Below are positions 1 to 3,903 of a stretch of DNA of 7,738 bases, piece by piece. The stretch spans positions 1 through 7,738 of the forward strand of contig JAFQVC010000020.1 in assembly GCA_017408205.1 (NCBI GenBank). Direction: 5' to 3'. This stretch comes from Clostridia bacterium. Its GTDB lineage: Bacteria > Bacillota > Clostridia > Monoglobales > Firm-18. The notes under the pieces are model-generated. The model was not told where the DNA came from and did not search any database. It saw nothing but the letters and a program-made list of their open reading frames with translations. Within the stretch, counting starts at the first letter, position 1. Each line of letters opens with the position of its first letter. Made by a program: the position numbers and the translations under genes.

Positions 1-119
1 AATGCAAACAGAGAAATTACGATACTATGAAAAACAAGAAGAATGACCCTGATCGTTTGGAAATGAACAAGTATTGCAGATTTTGCAGAAAGCATACTCT
101 TCATAAAGAAACAAAATAA
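1..119 (+). CDS. rpmG: 50S ribosomal protein L33, 3' end only
   Basis: This is the C-terminal 38 codons of L33, a small protein of the large ribosomal subunit. The reading frame starts at base 3 and ends at TAA 117-119; the start codon lies upstream of the window. The visible peptide begins [15 protein letters not shown] and ends with [14 protein letters not shown], which matches the L33 family. One cysteine at the window edge plus the CRFC pair are three of the four ligands of the zinc ribbon in the Cys4 (zinc-binding) form of L33. The upstream cysteine is presumably just outside the window. It is followed by secE after 32 nt, the usual rpmG-secE-nusG order in Firmicutes, so it is probably co-transcribed. 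Confidence 0.95.
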   Translation, partial: CKQRNYDTMKNKKNDPDRLEMNKYCRFCRKHTLHKETK

Positions 120-151
120 TTGATTTTGGTTAGAAAGGGATTGTGAATAAT

Positions 152-439
152 ATGCCTAAAAAAACAAATAAAGTTGCTAATTACTTTAAAGAAGTAAAAA
201 GCGAACTTAAAAAAGTGGCTTGGCCTACATTTAAACAGGTTCGTAACAATACACTTATCGTTATAATTTGTGTTCTTGTTGTTGGTGCGTTTTTAGCAGT
301 GCTTGACCTTGGCTTCAGTGCCGGTTTTAAAGCAATAATTGATAAAGAAGCTCCCACAACACAGGTTGAACAGCAGGTAGAAACCGGTGATGCAGGTGAA
401 GAAACTCCTGTAGAACAGGGTGAAGCCGATGCAAACTAA
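152..439 (+). CDS. secE: Preprotein translocase subunit SecE
   Basis: SecE clamps the SecY channel of the Sec translocon in the cytoplasmic membrane. The 95-residue product has the single-helix Firmicute form: a basic N-terminus, the amphipathic segment ELKKVAWPTFKQV (about residues 18-30) typical of SecE, and one transmembrane helix at about 33-52. GTG at 143 is in frame but lies only 2 nt from the AAAGGGA ribosome binding site (134-140); ATG 152 is 11 nt from it and fits SecE N-termini better. After the helix comes an extra tail of about 32 residues (from about residue 64) rich in Glu, Asp, Gln and Thr, longer than the short end I expect for this family. By known SecE topology that tail would sit outside the membrane. 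The last 11 nt overlap nusG. Confidence 0.95.
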   Translation: MPKKTNKVANYFKEVKSELKKVAWPTFKQVRNNTLIVIICVLVVGAFLAVLDLGFSAGFKAIIDKEAPTTQVEQQVETGDAGEETPVEQGEADAN

Positions 440-947
440 AGCAAAATGGTATGTAGTGCATACCTATTCGGGATATGAGAACAAGGTAAAAGCAAACTTA
501 GAAAGAACAATTGCTAACAGAAACCTTGAAGATTATATTCTTGACATTCAGATTCCGATGGAAGAAGTTGTGGAAATGAAGGACGAGGAAAAACGTGTAG
601 TTACCCGTAAGAAATTTCCCGGCTACATTATAATTAAAATGGTGCTTACAGACGACTCATGGTATATCGTAAGAAATACAAGAGGTGTAACCGGCTTTGT
701 AGGTCCCGGCTCCAAACCCATTCCTTTAACTGAAGAAGAAGTCGAGAATATGGGAATCGAGAATCAGACTATTGTACTTAACTATGCAGTTGGGGACAGC
801 GTTAAAATTAAAAACGGTCCTCTTGAAAACTTTGTTGGTATAGTTGAAGACATCAGTATGGAAAAGAAAAAGGTTAAAGTTGTTGTTTCAATGTTCGGAC
901 GTGAAACTCCCGTTGAACTTGACTTTAATATGGTAGAAAATGTATAA
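429..947 (+). CDS. nusG: Transcription termination/antitermination factor NusG
   Basis: NusG binds the RNA polymerase clamp helices and modulates pausing, termination and coupling to ribosomes. The 172-residue protein starts with the family hallmark KWYVVHTYSGYENKV, has the NGN-domain core motif FPGYIIIKM and the segment WYIVRNTRGVTGFVG, then a linker rich in Glu. It ends with a KOW domain (about residues 120-172: VGDSVKIKNGPLENFVGIVE and onward). GTG at 420 is an alternative start, but ATG 429 is better placed behind the AGGGTGA element at 417-423, which lies inside the 3' codons of secE. The overlap with secE suggests translational coupling. No frameshift or missing domain is seen. Confidence 0.97.
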   Translation: MQTKAKWYVVHTYSGYENKVKANLERTIANRNLEDYILDIQIPMEEVVEMKDEEKRVVTRKKFPGYIIIKMVLTDDSWYIVRNTRGVTGFVGPGSKPIPLTEEEVENMGIENQTIVLNYAVGDSVKIKNGPLENFVGIVEDISMEKKKVKVVVSMFGRETPVELDFNMVENV

Positions 948-970
948 TATCGCTTTTTTGCGTTGTTATA

Positions 971-1001
971 GTGGGAGGAAATTAATTTCCGTCTGTACCA
1001 C
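971..1001 (+). promoter_or_regulatory. Probable ribosomal protein L1 binding hairpin upstream of rplK
   Basis: The nusG-rplK gap contains a hairpin. GTGG 971-974 pairs with CCAC 998-1001, and GGAAA 977-981 pairs with TTTCC 986-990 over a TTAA loop. An asymmetric internal loop separates the two stems, with GA (975-976) on the left and GTCTGTA (991-997) on the right. The left strand GTGGGAGG and the right-hand TACCAC match the L1-binding region of 23S rRNA, which in E. coli reads GGUGGGAGG...AUACCACC. L1 is known to repress the L11-L1 operon by binding an rRNA-like site in its mRNA. The rplK ribosome binding site begins 13 nt downstream. Binding by L1 is inferred. Confidence 0.75.
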
Positions 1002-1028
1002 ATCAATGTAAGTTAGGAGGTGTAAATT

Positions 1029-1454
1029 ATGGCTCAGAAAGTAGCAGGTTACATTAAACTTCAGATTCCTGCAGGTAAGGCAACACCTGCGCCGCCAGTT
1101 GGTCCTGCACTTGGTCAACATGGTGTAAACATTATGGATTTCTGTAAGCAATTCAACGAAAAAACTGCAAAAGACGCAGGTCTTATTATCCCTGTTGTTA
1201 TTACAGTTTATGCTGACAGATCATTCAGTTTTATTACTAAAACTCCACCGGCAGCCGTTCTTATCAAAAAAGCTTGTGGTATTGAAAGCGGTTCAGGAGT
1301 ACCGAACAAAACAAAGGTTGCTGTTCTTAAAAAAGCTGATTTACAGGCGATTGCAGAACAGAAAATGCCTGACCTTAACGCCGGTTCTTTAGAAGCGGCT
1401 ATGTCCATGATTGCTGGTACAGCAAGAAGTATGGGCGTTACCGTTGAAGAATAA
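1029..1454 (+). CDS. rplK: 50S ribosomal protein L11
   Basis: L11 binds the GTPase-associated centre of 23S rRNA at the base of the L7/L12 stalk. The 141-residue product is of standard length. The N-terminal domain contains the diagnostic [20 protein letters not shown] (about residues 20-39). The C-terminal RNA-binding domain includes [15 protein letters not shown] and ends with the family signature [16 protein letters not shown] 1029 follows a strong AGGAGGTG ribosome binding site at 1015-1022. It is the first gene of the L11-L1 pair, lies behind one L1-type hairpin and is separated from rplA by a second one. Both suggest control by L1 feedback. Confidence 0.98.
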   Translation: MAQKVAGYIKLQIPAGKATPAPPVGPALGQHGVNIMDFCKQFNEKTAKDAGLIIPVVITVYADRSFSFITKTPPAAVLIKKACGIESGSGVPNKTKVAVLKKADLQAIAEQKMPDLNAGSLEAAMSMIAGTARSMGVTVEE

Positions 1455-1472
1455 TTTCAACAATTTAAATTC

Positions 1473-1504
1473 GTGGGAGGAAATTAGTTTTTCCGTCTGA
1501 CCAC
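1473..1504 (+). promoter_or_regulatory. Second probable L1 binding hairpin, upstream of rplA
   Basis: This is a near copy of the hairpin before rplK. GTGG 1473-1476 pairs with CCAC 1501-1504, and GGAAA 1479-1483 pairs with TTTCC 1490-1494. The GA bulge (1477-1478) is the same, and the right internal loop is GTCTGA. The stem ends directly against the rplA ribosome binding site (AAGGAGG 1505-1511), so a bound protein there would block ribosome loading. The conserved GTGGGAGG and ACCAC strands again resemble the 23S rRNA L1 site. The function is inferred from this resemblance and from its position before the L1 gene. Confidence 0.72.
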
Positions 1505-1518
1505 AAGGAGGTTATTAT

Positions 1519-2214
1519 ATGAAAAGAGGTAAAAAGTATCAAGAAAGTGCTAAACTTATTGATAAAACATGCCTTTATGACCCGGCAGAAGGAATTGAAT
1601 TATTAACAAAAACTGCAAAAGCAAAATTTGATGAAACTGTTGAAGCACACATCCGTCTTGGTGTTGACTCAAGACACGCTGATCAGCAGGTTCGTGGTGC
1701 AGTTGTATTACCACACGGTACAGGTAAAACAGTTCGTGTTTTGGTATTTGCTAAGGGTGATAAAGCAACAGAAGCAGAACAAGCAGGTGCTGACTTTGTT
1801 GGTGCAGAAGAACTTGTTCCAAAAATCCAGAATGAAAACTGGTTTGAATATGACGTTATCGTAGCAACACCTGATATGATGGGTGTTATCGGTAGATTGG
1901 GTAAAGTTTTAGGTCCTAAAGGTCTTATGCCTAACCCTAAAGCCGGCACAGTAACTATGGATGTTGCTAAGGCAATCGCTGATATTAAATCAGGTAAGAT
2001 TGAATACCGTCTTGACAAAACAAACATTATTCACTGTCCTATCGGTAAAGCATCTTTTGGTGCTGAAAAATTATCAGATAACTTTAACACATTGTTGTCT
2101 GCTGTAATTAAAGCAAAACCAAGTGCTGCTAAAGGTCAGTATTTAAAGAGTGTAACTATCACTACAACAATGGGACCCGGTATAAAACTTAATCCCGCAA
2201 AAATTGATGGTTAA
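1519..2214 (+). CDS. rplA: 50S ribosomal protein L1
   Basis: L1 forms the mobile L1 stalk at the ribosomal E site and acts as translational repressor of its own operon in characterised bacteria. The 231-residue product has the usual length. Recognisable segments are [20 protein letters not shown] (domain I), the Rossmann-like domain II around [19 protein letters not shown], the highly conserved [20 protein letters not shown], and the C-terminal return to domain I with [23 protein letters not shown] 1519 follows AAGGAGG at 1505-1511. No terminator is seen between rplA and the rplJ leader, so transcripts probably run on into the L10 attenuator. Confidence 0.98.
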   Translation: MKRGKKYQESAKLIDKTCLYDPAEGIELLTKTAKAKFDETVEAHIRLGVDSRHADQQVRGAVVLPHGTGKTVRVLVFAKGDKATEAEQAGADFVGAEELVPKIQNENWFEYDVIVATPDMMGVIGRLGKVLGPKGLMPNPKAGTVTMDVAKAIADIKSGKIEYRLDKTNIIHCPIGKASFGAEKLSDNFNTLLSAVIKAKPSAAKGQYLKSVTITTTMGPGIKLNPAKIDG

Positions 2215-2220
2215 TTTTGC

Positions 2221-2249
2221 TTGACAAGTATAATATTTTATGTTAAAAT
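2221..2249 (+). promoter_or_regulatory. Promoter of the rplJL operon
   Basis: A consensus -35 box TTGACA (2221-2226) is separated by exactly 17 nt from TAAAAT (2244-2249), and a TG at 2241-2242 makes an extended -10. A housekeeping sigma factor should recognise it. The expected transcription start is near 2255-2257, a few bases before the L10 leader begins to fold at 2261. It lies only 6 nt after the rplA stop codon. Confidence 0.88.
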
Positions 2250-2260
2250 ATTTATGTTTC

Positions 2261-2342
2261 CACAGACAGTCGGCATAAAAGTAAGTCCGACCGAGGAATG
2301 TTATTTTACTATAATTATGTAATTTAAGGTTCTTTGTCTGTG
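2261..2342 (+). promoter_or_regulatory. L10 leader (rplJL autoregulatory RNA)
   Basis: The leader can fold into a closed multibranch structure. CACAGACA 2261-2268 pairs perfectly with TGTCTGTG 2335-2342. GTCGG 2269-2273 pairs with CCGAC 2287-2291. AGGAA 2294-2298 pairs (one G-U) with TTCTT 2330-2334. The sequence and layout match the L10 leader known from Firmicutes, where the L10(L12)4 complex binds the leader and promotes premature termination, as shown for B. subtilis rplJL. The pairings here overlap the 5' arm and loop of the downstream terminator, so the two folds compete. Which local helix is the anti-antiterminator and which the antiterminator is my inference. Confidence 0.88.
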
Positions 2343-2360
2343 ACGAAGAACCTTTTTATT
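2326..2360 (+). terminator. Attenuator terminator of the L10 leader
   Basis: AAGGTTCTT 2326-2334 and AAGAACCTT 2346-2354 form a perfect 9-bp stem around an 11-nt loop, and the descending arm runs into TTTTTATTT. The loop holds the TGTCTGTG strand used by the closing helix of the L10 leader. It lies about 55 nt before the rplJ start, as expected for regulated premature termination rather than the end of an operon. Confidence 0.88.
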
Positions 2361-2415
2361 TGTTCCTCGTCAAAAACTTGTTACAAATTTAATTACTGAA
2401 AGGAGGAAATTGATA

Positions 2416-3102
2416 ATGCCAAGCGCAAAAGTATTGGAAGAAAAGAAAGTTGCAGTTTCTAACTTAACCGAAGACCTAAAAAGTGCGGTTGCAGGTGTGT
2501 TGGTAGATTATCGTGGTATTACTGTTGAACAGGATACAGAACTTCGCAGAAAGTTCCGTGAAGCAGGTGTTGAATACAAAATTGTTAAAAACTCTTTGCT
2601 TCGTTTCGCTTCAAAAGAAGTTGGTTTAGATGACCTTGACGGCGTGTTACACGGTCCTACTGCTATTGCATTCCATAGAGAAGATATGGTTGCTCCTGCA
2701 AAAATCATAGCAGATTATGCTAAAACAAACGATGTTATTGAAATTAAATCAGGTTTTATGGAGGGTAAAGTAATTTCTCTTGACGAAATTAAAACTCTTG
2801 CATCTACACCTTCTAAAGACGTTCTTATTGCTAAAATCATGGGCAGCTTGAATGCTCCTGTTTCAGCATTGGCTAGATTGCTTAACACAATCGTTGAAGG
2901 TGGAACAGAAATTGCTGATTTAATTGCTGCTAAAGCAGGCGAAGCTCCTGCTGAAGAAGCAAAAGCAGAAGAAGCAGCTCCTGCTGAAGAAGCACCTGCT
3001 GCAGAAGAAACAGCTCCTGCTGAAGAAGCGGCTCCCGCCGAGGAAGCTCCCGCTGCAGAAGAAGCAGTAGAAGCTCCTGCTGAAGAAACAACAGAAGAAT
3101 AA
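2416..3102 (+). CDS. rplJ: 50S ribosomal protein L10 with long acidic repeat tail
   Basis: L10 is the base of the ribosomal stalk: it binds 23S rRNA next to L11 and carries the L7/L12 dimers on its C-terminal helix. The 228-residue product has a normal L10 body (VLVDYRGITVEQDTELRRKF, YKIVKNSLLRFA, MGSLNAPVSALARLLNTI), which should end near residue 175. It is followed by a 54-residue tail made almost only of Ala, Pro and Glu, with APAEEA-like units. Most L10 proteins are about 165-180 residues. ATG 2416 is chosen because AGGAGG lies at 2401-2406; the in-frame TTG at 2410 is too close to it. Expression is expected to be controlled by the L10 leader. rplL follows after 33 nt. Confidence 0.96.
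   Translation: MPSAKVLEEKKVAVSNLTEDLKSAVAGVLVDYRGITVEQDTELRRKFREAGVEYKIVKNSLLRFASKEVGLDDLDGVLHGPTAIAFHREDMVAPAKIIADYAKTNDVIEIKSGFMEGKVISLDEIKTLASTPSKDVLIAKIMGSLNAPVSALARLLNTIVEGGTEIADLIAAKAGEAPAEEAKAEEAAPAEEAPAAEETAPAEEAAPAEEAPAAEEAVEAPAEETTEE
2944..3089 (+). repeat. Degenerate APAEEA-coding tandem repeat in rplJ
   Basis: Five copies of an approximately 18-nt unit encoding APAEE(A/T) begin at 2944, 2977, 3013, 3031 and 3073. The first two are identical over 18 nt and the third differs only at its last base. The fourth uses different synonymous codons (C or G in several wobble positions). Spacing is irregular (33, 36, 18, 42 nt) and always a multiple of three, so copy changes would alter tail length without breaking the frame. 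Confidence 0.85.
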
Positions 3103-3135
3103 TTAATTAAAAATTTTTATAGGAGGTAAATAAAA

Positions 3136-3510
3136 ATGGCAAGTGTACAACAGATTTTAGACGATATTAAAGAATTAAAATTATTAGAAGTAGCAGAATT
3201 AGTAAAAGCAATGGAAGAGGAATTCGGCGTAACAGCTGCTGCTCCCGTTGCAGTAATGGCTGCAGGTGCTGCTGATGCAGGTGCTGCAGGTGCAGAAAAA
3301 ACAGACTTTGATGTGGTTCTTGCAAACGCAGGTGCTGAAAAAATCAAAGTTATCAAAGTTGTTCGTGAAATCACAGGTCTTGGCTTGAAAGAAGCAAAAG
3401 ATTTAGTTGATGGCGCTCCCAAAACATTAAAAGAGGGCGTTGAAAAAGCTGCTGCTGAAGAAATCAAAGCAAAACTTGAAGAAGTTGGCGCAACAATCGA
3501 ACTTAAATAA
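3136..3510 (+). CDS. rplL: 50S ribosomal protein L7/L12
   Basis: L7/L12 is the multi-copy stalk protein that recruits and stimulates translational GTPases. The 124-residue product shows an N-terminal dimerisation domain that binds L10 (about 1-32, [20 protein letters not shown]), then a flexible Ala/Gly hinge (about 33-53). The globular C-terminal domain carries the factor-binding signature [20 protein letters not shown]. Length and domains are standard. ATG 3136 lies 8 nt after AGGAGGT (3121-3127). It is the last gene of the operon, since a terminator follows within 21 nt of the stop. Confidence 0.98.
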   Translation: MASVQQILDDIKELKLLEVAELVKAMEEEFGVTAAAPVAVMAAGAADAGAAGAEKTDFDVVLANAGAEKIKVIKVVREITGLGLKEAKDLVDGAPKTLKEGVEKAAAEEIKAKLEEVGATIELK

Positions 3511-3530
3511 TTTAAAGTTTAATATCATCA

Positions 3531-3564
3531 AAAAGACTGAAAACTTTTGTTTTCAGTTTTTTTT
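3531..3564 (+). terminator. Intrinsic terminator after rplL
   Basis: ACTGAAAAC 3536-3544 and GTTTTCAGT 3549-3557 make a perfect 9-bp stem with a TTTT loop. It is preceded by an A-run that can extend the stem and is followed by a run of eight T (3557-3564). This closes the ribosomal operon and separates it from feoA. Confidence 0.93.
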
Positions 3565-3574
3565 GTTAGTGAAC

Positions 3575-3599
3575 ATAATATTTTTTCGCTTCATATTAT
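3575..3599 (+). promoter_or_regulatory. AT-rich inverted repeat upstream of feoA
   Basis: ATAATAT 3575-3581 and ATATTAT 3593-3599 are exact reverse complements separated by 11 nt, in the only gap (3565-3618) where a feoA promoter could sit. It could be an operator for a metal-responsive repressor. However, it does not match the 7-1-7 Fur consensus or a DtxR/MntR box, and short AT-rich palindromes arise easily by chance here. No convincing -35/-10 pair was found; TAATAT at 3576-3581 is a possible -10. Confidence 0.25.
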
Positions 3600-3618
3600 A
3601 AAATAAGGAGTGAGAATT

Positions 3619-3852
3619 TTGCAATATACATTAAAAGACCTTGACATTGATGATGTAGGGTATGTTTCCTCTCTTATTGCAGGTGATGATATAAGAAGAC
3701 GTCTTTTGGATATGGGTTTAGTTGAGGGCACGAAGGTTAAATGTGTGCTTAAAAGTCCCGCTGGTGACCCGGTTGCTTATAACATACGGGGAGCGGTTGT
3801 TGCCATAAGAAACGAAGACAGTGAAAAAATTCTATTAAAACTAAATATGTAA
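3619..3852 (+). CDS. feoA: Ferrous iron transport protein A (FeoA)
   Basis: FeoA is a small cytoplasmic SH3-like protein that associates with FeoB and supports Fe2+ uptake. The product is 77 residues, normal for the family. Features include DDIRRRLLDMGLVEGTKVKC, the typical FeoA 'RRLLDMGL..G' turn, then AYNIRGAVVAIRNEDSEKIL with the conserved RG..ALR-like strand. I choose TTG 3619 as the start because AAGGAG at 3605-3610 is 8 nt upstream. GTG 3610, also in frame, overlaps that ribosome binding site. It comes right after the rplL terminator and 51 nt before feoB. Confidence 0.93.
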   Translation: MQYTLKDLDIDDVGYVSSLIAGDDIRRRLLDMGLVEGTKVKCVLKSPAGDPVAYNIRGAVVAIRNEDSEKILLKLNM

Positions 3853-3862
3853 CAAAACTTTC

Positions 3863-3897
3863 TGCACCTTCATAGTATAAATTACGATGGAGGTGCA
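3863..3897 (+). promoter_or_regulatory. Hairpin burying the feoB ribosome binding site
   Basis: TGCACCTTCAT 3863-3873 pairs with ATGGAGGTGCA 3887-3897 over all 11 positions (ten Watson-Crick, one G-U at 3870/3890), with a 13-nt loop. The descending arm contains the complete feoB ribosome binding site GGAGGTG (3889-3895), 8 nt before ATG 3904. The fold should lower FeoB translation unless it is opened by the ribosome leaving feoA, by a factor, or by temperature. Only four T follow, so it is a poor terminator. Confidence 0.7.
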
Positions 3898-3903
3898 TTT
3901 TCA

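Noticed and set aside
120..151. Possible tRNA-Trp gene between rpmG and secE, as in some Firmicutes
   Set aside because: The gap is only 32 nt and contains nothing but the secE ribosome binding site region.
943..970. Weak hairpin around CGC-TTTTTT-GCG after the nusG stop as a terminator
   Set aside because: The stem is interrupted and AT-rich, the T-run is in the loop rather than after the stem, and rplK appears to be co-transcribed.
2944..3089. Repeats in rplJ as a CRISPR array or mobile element trace
   Set aside because: The units are 18 nt, in frame, coding and without unique spacers; they are protein low-complexity repeats.
3117..3467. 116-codon minus-strand frame opposite rplL
   Set aside because: It mirrors the Ala/Glu-rich codons of rplL and covers nearly the same bases. 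Alanine-rich GC skewed codons readily leave the reverse frame open.
3569..3618. Fur box upstream of feoA
   Set aside because: The inverted repeat has 7-nt arms but an 11-nt spacer and lacks the GATAAT-type core; it is kept only as a low-confidence dyad.
3863..3901. feoA-feoB hairpin as an intrinsic terminator
   Set aside because: Only four T follow the stem, and the descending arm is the feoB ribosome binding site, so translational control is the better reading.
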